The position numbers and the translations under genes were made by a program. DNA of 64,000 nucleotides from an uncultured Porphyromonadaceae bacterium (GTDB lineage: Bacteria > Bacteroidota > Bacteroidia > Bacteroidales > Barnesiellaceae): the NCBI GenBank assembly GCA_900538555.1, contig UPYI01000005.1, positions 124,001 through 188,000 on the forward strand, in the 5' to 3' direction. Of this stretch, positions 25,476 to 35,100 are shown in pieces. A model generated the notes under the pieces. The model was not told the origin of the DNA, ran no database searches, and saw nothing but the letters and a program-made list of their open reading frames with translations. Positions within the stretch are counted from its first letter, which is position 1. Each line of letters begins with the position of its first letter.

Positions 25476-26834
25476 TTATTTGATGACTTTGAAAGTCTGG
25501 TTGCCCGTTTTTACGATGTATATGCCGTCGGCAAATGCGCTCATATCGATGACGTGGGAGCGGGTAGACAATACCCGGCGACCGATGCAGTTGTATATTG
25601 TCGCTGTTGCATCAGGCATACCGGCGATATGTAATGTGCCGTTTTCGATATAGCCCGAAACGGGACGTGTTTCAGCGGCTTCGATGCCGGTCGAAATGGA
25701 GAAGTCGAATGTCAAAGCCAGCGGGGTGTCGCCGATCGTGACCGTATAATCCCCGTCGGTGTTTTCGTCGGGTGTGAGTTCCGTATCTCCTGATTTTACC
25801 GTGGCTGCGGGCGAAACCGTGAAGGTTACGTTTTCGCCTTCGTAAGCTTCGATCGTGGTTCCGTTTGTGATCGTCGTTATTTCCGATGCTACGCCTTCCC
25901 CTGCGACGGTTACCGTTCCGATGCTTTCGATCGTGATACCGATCGGCTGCGTAAGGTATTCTATGGTAAGACCGGCAGTAGCCCATGCGGCATAGGCGTC
26001 GGCGTATGCTTTAAGCACTTTGGCTTTTGTGTTGGTGATGTTGGCGGCAGCACCGAACGAGCGGTCTCCCAAAGCGGGAGCGGTTTCTTTCCGGCAGGTG
26101 AACGTGCGTTCCGGATTTTTGTCGGTGAAGAACGCGAGGTTTCCGATTTTGGTTACGTTGTTCGAGATGGTGAATTCACAGATGCCGGTGCGGTCGAATA
26201 CACGTTCTTTGATTTCTGCAATGTTTTCGGGAATCTCGGTGATTGTCAGATTGGTACAGAATTCGAATGCCCGTTCGCCGAATCCGGTTACTCCTGCCGG
26301 AATCCGGGAGACCGTGATGGCTGTACAGTTGGAGAAACCGTATTGTCCGATGCGGGTGAGGTTTTCGGGCAGCTCGCTTATCTGCAATTTCTTACATTTT
26401 TGGAATGCGTAGTTGTCGATGTTTGCCACCGATCCCCAGTTTACGGTTTCCAGATTGGCGCAGTTGTCGAATGCGTAGGCACCGATCTTTGCCAGATTGT
26501 CGGGCAACGATACTGTTTTCAGGGCTGTCATCTGCTGGCAGAGTTTGTCGGTAAGGTTGTTGCCGGTGAATGCGACACCGGTGATGTCCAGTTCTTCGAG
26601 ATGCGTTTTGAAGGTGGTTTTGAGGTAGGTCGCATCGGTATTGTCGAGTGTTTCGCCGGCGATGACGAGCCGGGTGACCGTGGTGGCTTCCGCTCCGTCG
26701 AGAGCTGCTGTGATTTCTGCTTCGAGAGCTCCGGCAGTGGCGTGGGCAACTGTCAAGGTTTGTGCCGAAACATTCCAGATGCCGCAAGCCAGCAACAGGG
26801 CGGCGGCTGAGAGTCGGGTATTTGATGTTTTCAT
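25476..26834 (-). CDS. BspA-type leucine-rich-repeat surface protein
   Basis: 452 residues. The signal peptide ends 'ACGIWNVSA'. Residues about 85-270 carry LRR_5 (BspA/TpLRR) repeats of roughly 23 residues, for example 'LAKIGAYAFDNCANLETVNW', 'LTRIGQYGFSNCTAITVSRI' and 'VTGFGERAFEFCTNLTITEI'. A bacterial Ig-like segment follows ('GTTIEAYEGENVTFTVSPAA'). The tail 'GYIENGTLHIAGMPDATATI ... DGIYIVKTGNQTFKVIK' is a type IX sorting-type domain. BspA-like proteins bind host proteins or other bacteria; here the ligand is unknown. It is separated from the upstream beta-helix gene by a long hairpin (26863-26910). Confidence 0.85.
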   Translation of the reverse strand: MKTSNTRLSAAALLLACGIWNVSAQTLTVAHATAGALEAEITAALDGAEATTVTRLVIAGETLDNTDATYLKTTFKTHLEELDITGVAFTGNNLTDKLCQQMTALKTVSLPDNLAKIGAYAFDNCANLETVNWGSVANIDNYAFQKCKKLQISELPENLTRIGQYGFSNCTAITVSRIPAGVTGFGERAFEFCTNLTITEIPENIAEIKERVFDRTGICEFTISNNVTKIGNLAFFTDKNPERTFTCRKETAPALGDRSFGAAANITNTKAKVLKAYADAYAAWATAGLTIEYLTQPIGITIESIGTVTVAGEGVASEITTITNGTTIEAYEGENVTFTVSPAATVKSGDTELTPDENTDGDYTVTIGDTPLALTFDFSISTGIEAAETRPVSGYIENGTLHIAGMPDATATIYNCIGRRVLSTRSHVIDMSAFADGIYIVKTGNQTFKVIK

Positions 26835-26862
26835 AATACGAGAATGGATAAAGGGTTAAGAA

Positions 26863-26910
26863 GGTGTGTCGGGAATGGTAGAGATGCGAGGCTCTGACCA
26901 TTCCGACACC
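26863..26910 (-). terminator. Long hairpin between the beta-helix and LRR genes
   Basis: TGTCGGGAATGGT (26867-26879) pairs with ACCATTCCGACA (26897-26908) with one bulge; flanking bases and an inner AGAG/CTCT extend the pairing. It lies 25 bp after the stop at 26935 and would end the five-gene GH16 transcript or attenuate read-through into the LRR gene. Confidence 0.6.
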
Positions 26911-26934
26911 GCTTCGGATAATTTTTTTTGAGGA

Positions 26935-28521
26935 TTAGAACAAAATTGTTTTTTTCGTTTCTACCGATTTGCCGTCGGTAGCGGAGAAGATCAGTACGCC
27001 GTTCGGGATTTCCAGTTCGGATTTGTCGATCGAGATTTGTCCGTCCACTTCGGCACGGTAGATGCAACGGCCGTCGAGCAGCAATACCGAAAGTTGCAGC
27101 GTGCTGCCGGAGAGGTTGCGTACTACGGCAGCTTCGCCGTCGCGGCAGAGGGCGAAGAGTTTCTTGCCGGCAGCGGTGACAGACGATATACCCGAGTTTT
27201 CGGCATATTCGAATGCGCCTACATCTTTACCGTCCTTGACGGCTGTTCCCCGGATGTCGGTTGCCGGAATCAGTTCCTTGTCGAACTTCTCGATACCGAC
27301 CGTGCTGGACAATCCTTTGTCGATCAGTACGCTCGATGCGTCGGTGATGGGCAGGTAGGGTACGTAGTTGTCTTTCTGCCAGCGGGGTGTCATGCCCAGT
27401 TTCGATACTTCGGCGGCATCCAGTACGACATTGCCGAATTTTTCTTTGTCGGCGTTCAGCGACGGATCGTCCATGTTCTTGCCGAATTCGCCTACGAACA
27501 CGTTGTTGTAAGCGATCAGTTCGTCTCTTTCACCGCAGATGTTGGACGACATGATCGTGAAGTTCTCGTTGTTGTAGAACAGGTTGTTCACCAACCGGTA
27601 GGGCGTATCGAAGAAGAAGGGTATGGCAATGGCTTTCGTGCGGTAGAATGTGTTATTGACGAGGTTCATTTCGAAATCGTCGCGTACATTGTTGATGTAG
27701 ATGTCGGAGGCTGCCGGACGTACGCTGGGGCTTACACCCGGTTCGTTGTCTTTGAACACGCAGTTCGTCAGTTCGAAATAGTTTACATTGGAGTAGAATG
27801 CGGGATAGTCCGATCCGCGGTAGGCGTGGTGGAATCCGATGAGGTCGCCTTTGGCGTCGTTTTTCGAGATGTTGTTGGTGAAGGCGGAGTTGCGGATGAT
27901 CAGTGCGCCCGGTTCGTTGGCATTGTTGGGCAGTCCGCAGTGGTAGATGATCGCAGCGCCTCCGTATCCTCCGAAGATGCGGTTTTCGTCGAATACGCAG
28001 TTGGTGATGGTCACGTTTTTGCCCCGGCTGGCGATTGCGCCGCCGCTGTTGTTGGCTTCGTTGTTGATAAAGGTGCAGCTATCTACGTGCAGTTCGTTTC
28101 CTTCGAAGAAGATCGCACCGCCGGGAATACCGTCGCGCGTACATCCGTTTTTCAGGATCAATCCCGAAATGGTGGCATCGGTATTGGTTCCGATCGTGAT
28201 GACCCGGTCGCCCAAGAAAGGTTTGTCGCCCGATTTCAATGTGGTGTTCTTGCCTTTGATCGTTACGTTTTTGTTCGACCCGATGATGACGGCGGCAGGT
28301 CCGTACACGTCGAATATGGCGTTTTCTTCGAGATGGATCGTGGTAGGCGTATTGTTTTCGAGCAGTTCGACAGCAGCCTGTACGGTTTTCAAAGCCGTTT
28401 CGACCGATGTTCCGTCAGCCTTGTCGTTTCCGTTCGTGGAAACATAAAGGTCGGTTGCGAATGTTTGGGATGTACCCAACCCCAACGCGAGTAAACAGAA
28501 TAGAGATAATGTCTTTTTCAT
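26935..28521 (-). CDS. Secreted right-handed beta-helix protein (polymorphic outer-membrane/pectate-lyase-like fold)
   Basis: 528 residues. The signal peptide is 'MKKTLSLFCLLALGLGTSQT' then 'FA'. The start 'DLYVSTNGNDKADGTSVETA' is the typical choice-of-anchor-Q/beta-helix opening. Helix turns include 'GGAIFFEGNELHVDSCTFIN', 'NSGGAIASRGKNVTITNCVF' and 'VNYFELTNCVFKDNEPGVSP'. Near 405-440 is 'LIDKGLSSTVGIEKFDKE' and 'DIRGTAVKDGKDVGAFEY', the usual end of such domains. The last 75 residues look like a sorting tail. Relatives include polysaccharide lyases and adhesins, but no catalytic residues could be assigned. The gene lies 47 bp after the GH16 gene in the same direction and may belong to the glucan operon. 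Confidence 0.8.
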   Translation of the reverse strand: MKKTLSLFCLLALGLGTSQTFATDLYVSTNGNDKADGTSVETALKTVQAAVELLENNTPTTIHLEENAIFDVYGPAAVIIGSNKNVTIKGKNTTLKSGDKPFLGDRVITIGTNTDATISGLILKNGCTRDGIPGGAIFFEGNELHVDSCTFINNEANNSGGAIASRGKNVTITNCVFDENRIFGGYGGAAIIYHCGLPNNANEPGALIIRNSAFTNNISKNDAKGDLIGFHHAYRGSDYPAFYSNVNYFELTNCVFKDNEPGVSPSVRPAASDIYINNVRDDFEMNLVNNTFYRTKAIAIPFFFDTPYRLVNNLFYNNENFTIMSSNICGERDELIAYNNVFVGEFGKNMDDPSLNADKEKFGNVVLDAAEVSKLGMTPRWQKDNYVPYLPITDASSVLIDKGLSSTVGIEKFDKELIPATDIRGTAVKDGKDVGAFEYAENSGISSVTAAGKKLFALCRDGEAAVVRNLSGSTLQLSVLLLDGRCIYRAEVDGQISIDKSELEIPNGVLIFSATDGKSVETKKTILF

Positions 28522-28568
28522 TTTTATAAAAATTAGAAGTTAATAATTTCGTTTTTGCTGTGCCGGGG

Positions 28569-29378
28569 TTATTGATATACCCGTATGTAGTCTATGATGT
28601 ATTCCTGCGGCAGCAGGTCGGTGTCGATGCCTTTGGTGCCTCCCCAGCCTCCGCCGAATGCGAGGTTCAGTATCAGGTAAAATTCCTGATCGAAGGGCCA
28701 TGATTCCCATGTGGCGTTTTCGGGCCGGGTGACTACGAACCGTTTGCGTCCGTCGAGATACCATTCGAGCCGGTCTTCGTACCATTCGAGCCCGTAGACG
28801 TGGAATTCGGAGCAGCAGGTGGGGCAGAAGGCGTTGTGTCCCTTGCCGTTTTTCTTCATGTGGTTGTGCGCTTCGGTATGTATCGCGTAGTTCACTTTTT
28901 CGGGATCGTAGCCTACATGTTCCATGATGTCGATTTCTCCGCTCTTGGGCCAGTAGCCGTAGGCGTTCTGTACGGGCATCATCCAGATGGCAGGCCATGT
29001 GCCTAAGCACAACGGCAGTTTTGCGCGTACTTCCACTTTGCCGTATTTCATGGCGAAGGTCTTTTTCGTATGGATGCTTGCCGATGTGATCGGGCGTACT
29101 TCGCCGTCGATCACCGCACTGTCGTTCCGTACTACGAGGTGCAGGCATCCGCCTTTGCGGTAGGCATTCTCGATGCGGTCGGCGGTATAGAACTGTTTTT
29201 CGCCGTTGCGCAACCGTCCGTATTCGAAATCCCATTTGGTGGTGTCGGGCAATCCTTTCCCGTTGAATTCGTCGTAAAAAACGAGCCGGGTGTATTTCCC
29301 CGACGGTTTGTCTGCGGCTTGTGCGAAGAGAGCCGTGAAGGCGGCAGCGCACAGCAGATATAAGATTCTTCTTTTCAT
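28569..29378 (-). CDS. GH16 endo-beta-glucanase (laminarinase/lichenase type)
   Basis: 269 residues. The signal peptide is 'MKRRILYLLCAAAFTALFAQ' then 'A'. A single GH16 domain fills the rest: 'YTRLVFYDEFNGKGLPDTTK', 'ITSASIHTKKTFAMKYGKVE' and 'LGTWPAIWMMP'. The catalytic motif is 'GEIDIMEHVG', with nucleophile E148, helper D150 and acid/base E153. The protein ends 'GGTKGIDTDLLPQEYIIDYI' and 'RVYQ'. Such enzymes cut beta-1,3 or mixed beta-1,3/1,4 glucans. The start at 29378 is chosen for the signal peptide; a longer frame reaching 29588 would overlap the upstream gene. It lies 17 bp after the second GH16 gene (29396-30625), to which its catalytic domain is clearly related. Confidence 0.93.
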   Translation of the reverse strand: MKRRILYLLCAAAFTALFAQAADKPSGKYTRLVFYDEFNGKGLPDTTKWDFEYGRLRNGEKQFYTADRIENAYRKGGCLHLVVRNDSAVIDGEVRPITSASIHTKKTFAMKYGKVEVRAKLPLCLGTWPAIWMMPVQNAYGYWPKSGEIDIMEHVGYDPEKVNYAIHTEAHNHMKKNGKGHNAFCPTCCSEFHVYGLEWYEDRLEWYLDGRKRFVVTRPENATWESWPFDQEFYLILNLAFGGGWGGTKGIDTDLLPQEYIIDYIRVYQ

Positions 29379-29395
29379 CTCTTTTATTGGGTGGT

Positions 29396-30625
29396 TTATT
29401 GGTATATCCGTACGTAATCGATCAGGTATTCGTTGGGCAGGATGCTGACATCGTACCCGTCGCGACCGCCCCAGCCGCCTCCGTAGGCATAGTTGAGCAT
29501 GAAGTAGAAGGGGATGTCGAAGGGCCAGTCGCCCCAGTCCGTTTCCGGATTCTTGGTGCGGTAGAACAACCGCCCGTCGCAATACCATTCGAGCCGGTCT
29601 TCATGCCATTCGAGGGCGATGATATGCCAGTCGTCCACGTTGTCGATCACTTTGTTGCCGCCCCGGTCGCCGTTGAGGAAGTGGGTGGCGCAATTGAATT
29701 TGTTGGCATCGTTCCCGACATATTCCATGATGTCGATTTCTCCGCTTCGGGGCCAGTAGCCGTAGACGCTTTTTGCCGGCATCATCCAGATTGCCGACCA
29801 TGTTCCGCTGCCCAGAGGTACTTTCAGCCGGGCTTCGACGCGGCAGTAGGTCCAGTCGTATTTCCCTTTGGTATTGATGCTGCCCGAGGTGATGTAGTAG
29901 TCTTTTCCGGTTTTCGGATCGATGTATTTGTTCAGTATGTTACCCGATTCGTCGCGTAGTGTGTCTTGGTTTATGCAGCGTATGTGCAACACGCCGTCTT
30001 TCTGATATACGTTTTCGATCCGTTTTTCGGTGTAGTACTGCATTTCATGATTTCGTACGAATCCCACTTCGTACACCCACTTGTCGTCATCGACCAGTCC
30101 TTCGCCGTTGAATTCGTCCTGAAAAACCAGCCGGGTATATCCTTTGGGAATTTCCACCACTTGCAGATCGCCCTTGTCGGTAGCGGTGAGCCGGTAGTTC
30201 GTTTTGTCTTTCGTCAGGGTTTGCAGGGCGCCTGCCAGTTCGGTATGCCGGGCATAGGGTACGCTCAGCAGTTCCTGCCTGCCCAGCAGCCGGTACGCCG
30301 ATGTGCCGAAGTCGGCTTCTATCGAGATGTAGGCGGGCGTGATGCTCCAATCGATCTGCTCGAAATCTCCGACGACAGGGTCGCCTGCCCCGATCGTCAG
30401 GGCTATTTCTCCCGCCGCTCCGGTCGTCGTGCTATGCACTTCCCGATATACCGGCGTGTTGTCGGTCCCTTGATAGAGGGAGAAGCGGATGCGGGTTTCC
30501 GATTGGTTCAGTGTGGCGCCCGTCGCATCGCGCAGCACGGCTTGATAGGGAAATCCGTTTTGTCCGTAACTGCTTGCCGGAAGCAGGCAGAGCAGGGAGA
30601 GAATCAATGTATATGCTTTTTTCAT
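29396..30625 (-). CDS. GH16 endo-beta-glucanase with an N-terminal 'YQAV' accessory domain
   Basis: 409 residues. The signal peptide is 'MKKAYTLILSLLCLLPASSY' then 'G'. Residues about 23-135 form an accessory domain: 'NGFPYQAVLRDATGATLNQS', 'VYREVHSTTTGAAGEIALTI' and 'RLLGRQELLSVPYARHTEL'. The same domain makes up nearly the whole protein at 31116-31604. Residues about 160-409 are a GH16 domain: 'YTRLVFQDEFNGEGLVDDDK', with catalytic E296, D298 and E301 in 'GEIDIMEYVG', ending 'EYLIDYVRIYQ'. Beta-1,3- or mixed-linkage glucan is the likely substrate. Gaps to its neighbours are 12 and 17 bp, so it is part of one operon. There is no recognisable sorting tail. Confidence 0.92.
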   Translation of the reverse strand: MKKAYTLILSLLCLLPASSYGQNGFPYQAVLRDATGATLNQSETRIRFSLYQGTDNTPVYREVHSTTTGAAGEIALTIGAGDPVVGDFEQIDWSITPAYISIEADFGTSAYRLLGRQELLSVPYARHTELAGALQTLTKDKTNYRLTATDKGDLQVVEIPKGYTRLVFQDEFNGEGLVDDDKWVYEVGFVRNHEMQYYTEKRIENVYQKDGVLHIRCINQDTLRDESGNILNKYIDPKTGKDYYITSGSINTKGKYDWTYCRVEARLKVPLGSGTWSAIWMMPAKSVYGYWPRSGEIDIMEYVGNDANKFNCATHFLNGDRGGNKVIDNVDDWHIIALEWHEDRLEWYCDGRLFYRTKNPETDWGDWPFDIPFYFMLNYAYGGGWGGRDGYDVSILPNEYLIDYVRIYQ

Positions 30626-30637
30626 GATGTCGTGTCG

Positions 30638-31078
30638 TTATTTGATGAATGGGGTGGATGCCGCTCCTTGTGCGGATCGCACGGTGAGGATATAGTACCC
30701 GTTGGCGAGCGGTTCTACATTTATGTATTCTCCGTTCGACGAGCCTGCCGCTACCTGTTTGCCGAGCATGTCGCAGATGTTCCAGCGGAACGGCTGTCCG
30801 ATTTCGACGAACAGTCTGTCCTTGACCGGATTGGGATAGACCCGCAGCGGCATGTCGTTTGTGCGGGTTTCGGATATGCCCGATGCCGCGATGTGTTCGG
30901 GCTGGAAGAATCCTTGTGTCAGCGTGTATTCGTTCGACGGATCGGAGAGGGTGGTTACCACAGTCTCGCCGACCGACCACACCATGCCGCTGCCTTCTGC
31001 TCCGGCTGTGGTTATCAGCGTCTGTGCATGGAACGGGAGGGCTAACGGCAGGAGTGCGGCGAATAGTATCTTTTTCAT
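30638..31078 (-). CDS. Small secreted protein with type IX type A sorting domain
   Basis: 146 residues from ATG 31078; an in-frame ATG at 31102 exists, but 'MKKILFAALLPLALPFHAQ' is the natural signal peptide. A short mature segment ('AEGSGMVWSVGETVVTTLSD', 'EYTLTQGFFQPEHIA') is typical of minimal type IX proteins, and it is followed by a full sorting domain: 'PLRVYPNPVKDRLFVEIGQP' to 'YYILTVRSAQGAASTPFIK'. Almost half the protein is sorting domain. It sits between the stand-alone accessory-domain protein and the accessory-domain GH16 enzyme, so a structural or anchoring role in that complex is plausible but unproven. Confidence 0.8.
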   Translation of the reverse strand: MKKILFAALLPLALPFHAQTLITTAGAEGSGMVWSVGETVVTTLSDPSNEYTLTQGFFQPEHIAASGISETRTNDMPLRVYPNPVKDRLFVEIGQPFRWNICDMLGKQVAAGSSNGEYINVEPLANGYYILTVRSAQGAASTPFIK

Positions 31079-31115
31079 TGTCGGTCTGTTTTTTCTGGTC
31101 ATTGGGGGACGTGGG

Positions 31116-31604
31116 TTATTTCTGGCTGATCTCTTCGGTTGCGATGTTCCCGTTGTCGTCGATCGTTACCGCGAATTTTTTCCCCGACATGGAGGTCAGT
31201 ATGATTTTGTTTGCCGAGTCGGCATATTTGGCGAACGGAACGCTCATAAGTTGTTGTGTTCCTGCCGGAACGAATCCGGCGCCCTTGTCTATCTCGGTTT
31301 CGAGGAAATAGGGACCCTTGCACCAGTCGATGGATGCGAATGCCGTTTTATCGGCAACACCTTTTCCCACTTGCAGGGCTACCATCCCGAATTCGTTGGT
31401 GCGTGCGGTGTGTACTTCCGTATATACTTTTGTTCCGGTCGCCGACTCTTCGTGTATGGAGAGGCGCACCTGAACCTCGGTATTTTTCAGAACGGAGTTC
31501 TGGTCCGATACCACAGCCTGATATTGGAACGAATCGGGTGTCTGGGCGTAGGAGGAGAGGGCTGCCGCCGTAAATAAACACAAGGTGAAAAACTTCTTTT
31601 TCAT
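31116..31604 (-). CDS. Secreted stand-alone 'YQAV' domain protein
   Basis: 162 residues. The signal peptide is 'MKKKFFTLCLFTAAALSSYA'. The mature part is 'DSFQYQAVVSDQNSVLKNTE', 'VYTEVHTARTNEFGMVALQV', 'ASIDWCKGPYFLETEIDKGA' and 'QQLMSVPFAKYADSANKI', ending 'VTIDDNGNIATEEISQK'. The domain recurs at the N-terminus of the GH16 protein two genes downstream and is known from the N-termini of many Bacteroidota secreted proteins; no enzymatic role is known. It is the first gene of a minus-strand operon: 31604, 31078, 30625, 29378 and 28521, with gaps of 12-47 bp. It is divergent from the SusC gene. Confidence 0.8.
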   Translation of the reverse strand: MKKKFFTLCLFTAAALSSYAQTPDSFQYQAVVSDQNSVLKNTEVQVRLSIHEESATGTKVYTEVHTARTNEFGMVALQVGKGVADKTAFASIDWCKGPYFLETEIDKGAGFVPAGTQQLMSVPFAKYADSANKIILTSMSGKKFAVTIDDNGNIATEEISQK

Positions 31605-31660
31605 GATATGGCTTTGTTGTTAAGTTTAAAATCGTGTCGTATAGTCTTTTTTCAACGATA

Positions 31661-31668
31661 CAAATATA
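31661..31668 (-). promoter_or_regulatory. -7 promoter element of the GH16 operon
   Basis: Reads TATATTTG on the minus strand, with a leader of about 50 nt to the ATG at 31604. No TTG at the standard distance. Confidence 0.5.
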
Positions 31669-32052
31669 TTCCTTTTCATCGACAGCGGTTTGTGGCTTGT
31701 ATGCCGATTTTTTAGAATTTGTGGCGGGGCTTTCAATTATGTTGCATTTGGTTGCTTGAATGTCGCGTCGTTTCGAATTTGTCGTTTGGGGACTGTTTTC
31801 CTTGCTTGTCCGACCGGCAGGTTGAGGGGCGAAAGCGGGGGTGCGGAACTCCCGCCTGCTTGTCGGATATCCGTGGCGACGGGTCGGACGTAGGTGCGCT
31901 CCCGTTGCCCGATAGCCCTGTTTTGCCTGTCGGTAATATCTGCCGGAGGGGCAGGCTACAATTTTTAAAACATTCGCAACTTATCGGCAAACCGAAAAAC
32001 GCAGGCTCAACTATCGTTGCGTTTTATACAAATTAATATACATCTTTTACAG
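31669..32052. other. Divergent intergenic region with a G+C-rich structured block
   Basis: Flanks are A+T-rich, but 31800-31965 is strongly G+C-rich. TCCGAC-CGGCAGG near 31809-31822 pairs with CCTGC-TT-GTCGGA near 31854-31867, enclosing a smaller hairpin GCGGGGGT/ACTCCCGC (31835-31842, 31848-31855). Short frames exist but show no signal peptide, start site or known motif. It could be a small RNA, a leader or a relic. Confidence 0.5.
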
Positions 32053-32060
32053 TAATTTTG
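32053..32060 (+). promoter_or_regulatory. -7 promoter element upstream of susC-like gene
   Basis: TAATTTTG fits TAnnTTTG. It lies 75 bp before the ATG at 32128. No TTG at the normal spacing. Confidence 0.4.
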
Positions 32061-32127
32061 GAAAGTGGAAAATCGGAGGTTTTTTCCGATCGGATGAAAC
32101 GCAATTAAATCTTAATTCTATAATAAT

Positions 32128-35100
32128 ATGGATGTAAATTCGATGAACAAGGTCGATTCTAATCGAGTGCCGGAACAACGGGTTTCCCCGAAAGGTTCCG
32201 ACGGGATGCCGTCTGTGCGGCGACGTTTGCAAACACGGATGTCGGTCGCCATTCGGGTTGCCTTACTTTTATTCGGGCTGGCGGTTTGTCCGGCGTGGGT
32301 GTCGGCACAGGATGTCGTAAGCGGAAAAGTGAGTTCGAACGGCGAGCCGCTGACCGGAGCGACCGTGCGCGAAAAGGGCACGACCCATGCCGCGGTTACC
32401 GATATCGAAGGTATGTATTCGCTGTCGGTACCGGCAGATGCCATTCTGGAAGTTTCGTATCTCGGCTATAAGGCGCAGTCGGTGAAGGTCGGCGGTCGTA
32501 AGCAGGTGAATTTCGAACTGGAAGAGGATGTGAACATGCTCGAAGAGGTAGTGGCTGTCGGTTACGGCGTACAGCAGAAGAAATTGATTACCGGTGCTAC
32601 GGTGCAGGTGAAAGGCGATGTGCTGGCGCAACAGAATACAGTGAGTCCGGTGAGTGCATTGCAGGGCTTTACCCCCGGTGTCAGCATCGTGAAAAACAAC
32701 GGTAAACCGGGCGAGGGCTTCAAAGTGCTGATCCGCGGTGCGGGAACGATGCACGATTCGGCTCCGTTGTGCATTATCGACGGGCAGACGGGCGACCTGA
32801 ATTCGTTGAACCCTTCGGATATCGAGTCGATCGATATTTTGAAAGATGCCGCTTCGGCTGCGATTTACGGTGCGCGGGCGGCGAACGGTGTGATCTTGGT
32901 GACGACCAAGCAGGCGAAGAAAGGCAAGACCAGCATTACTTACGACGGGTATGCCGGTTTCCAGAATATCCGCAACAATGTGAAGACGACCGGCGCACGC
33001 GATTACCTGATGCTGATGCAGGAGGCGGGACTGGTGTCGGAAGCCGATTTGAATACGGAGCGGATCCCGATGTGGAACCGTATCGAAGACGGTACGTGGG
33101 ACGGTACGAACTGGCTCGACGAAATGATCCGGAAAGATGCCCCGATACACAACCATGCGGTGAACATCAATAAGGGTACCGACAGTTCGGCTTTCTCGCT
33201 CGGCTTCTCCTATACGTCGCAGAAACCGACCGTTGCCGTTCCCGACGACGAAGTGGGATCGGGTTTCGACCGCTATACGCTTCGTCTCAATTCGGAACAT
33301 ACCTTAATAAAATATAAGAATCTGGATATATTGAAACTGGGCGAGACCATGTCGTTCATGTATTCCGACAAGAAAGGTCTCGATCAGGCTACGGGTCATA
33401 CGACGTGGAACGATTTTCGGAATGCATTCAAGGCGAGTCCGCTTTTCCCGGCATACGACGAGAACGGCGAGTTCGGCGATCCGGTGAAAATCAACAAGGA
33501 CGAGTTCAACCCGGTTGCCAAAATGTACTATAACAGTGCGATGAAGCAAAGCAAGAACTACGCTTTTTCGGGTAACTTCTATCTGATTCTCGAACCGATT
33601 AAGAATCTGAAATGGCGCAATAACTTCGGTGTGCGGTACAGCAGCTGGTCGTACCGCGGATATGTTCCTGCCTACGACCTGAACGGAAGTACGGAGGTGA
33701 AATACCGCAATGCCGTGACGCAACAGGGCGGCATGGGACTGGGCTGGCAGTTCGAAAGCACATTGTCGTACGATTACGAGTGGCGCAGCGGTCATAAGCT
33801 GTCGGCGTTGATCGGTACGACGATCGAACGTTCGGGGTTAGGCGAGAACTTCTCCGGTTCGAACGAGAATGTGGAATTCGATGATTTCTTCCATGCCTAT
33901 CTGGGCAATGCCAAAAGCATAGAGAAAGGGCGCACGTCGCTTTCGGGTTCGGCATGGGGCAAATCGGGGTTGGTTTCGTTCTTCGCCCGTGCCAATTACG
34001 ACTATCGCAACCGGTATATGGCTACGGTGACGGTTCGTGCCGACGGTTCGTCCAACTTCGCCCGCGGGCACCGCTGGGGTTTCTTCCCTTCGGTATCGGC
34101 AGGCTGGAACGTGACGGAAGAGGCGTTTATGGAAGATGCCAGAGAGGTATTGAACTTTTTGAAGATACGGGCAAGCTGGGGTGAGAACGGAAACAACCGG
34201 CTGGATGCGTTCCGCTATTTAGGGACGATGGCATTGGCTAATTCGTCGAATGCCGCCTATTACTATTTCGGAGACAAGAGCAACAGCCCGTTTATCGGGT
34301 CGTTCATCGAATACAACTCGAATGAGGATCTGACGTGGGAGACTTCACGCCAGACCGACGTGGGTTTCGATATGATGCTTTTCGGCAGCCGTCTGGGAAT
34401 CAATTTCGACTACTATCACAAAAAGACGGTCGATTGGTTGGTACAGACCAATGCGTTGGGTATCTGGGGTACTCCCAGCGGTCCGTGGGTGAACGGCGGT
34501 GACATTCTGAATCAGGGTGTCGAAGTGCAGTTGAACTGGAACGACCGGGTGGGCGACTTCCAGTACGGCATCTCCGCCAACATGGGTTACAACAAGAACG
34601 AGGTGATGCGTATCGCCAACGAAGACCAATATATCGAGGGTTCGGAAAATATACTCGGTAGCGGAACGGGACGTTTCTACCGTGCCGAGGTGGGTATGCC
34701 GCTGGGTTATTTCTACGGATACCGCCACGACGGTATATTCCAGAATCAGGCGGAGATCGACGCTTATGTCGATCCGCGTACCGGACTGCCTATCATGCCC
34801 GATGCCAAACCGGGCGACGTACGTTTCCGCGACCTCGATCATGACGGGAAAATCACGAGCGAAGACCGTGAGATGATCGGCGACCCGAATCCCGATTTCA
34901 ACTATGGTGTGAATATCAACCTGTCGTACAAGGGTTTCGACTTCTCGATCGGCGGTTACGGCGTTGCCGGCAATCAGATCGTGAAATCGTATCGTGTCAA
35001 TTCGGTGCTCAATACGAGCAACTACACCACCGATATGCTGGGTCGCTGGCATGGCGAAGGAACGTCGAATTTCCTGCCTGCCTTGAACGGTACGGCTACC

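Noticed and set aside
31690..32036. Short plus-strand frames in the divergent spacer
   Set aside because: Low-complexity translation, no start context, and they run through a hairpin-rich block better explained as structured DNA or RNA.
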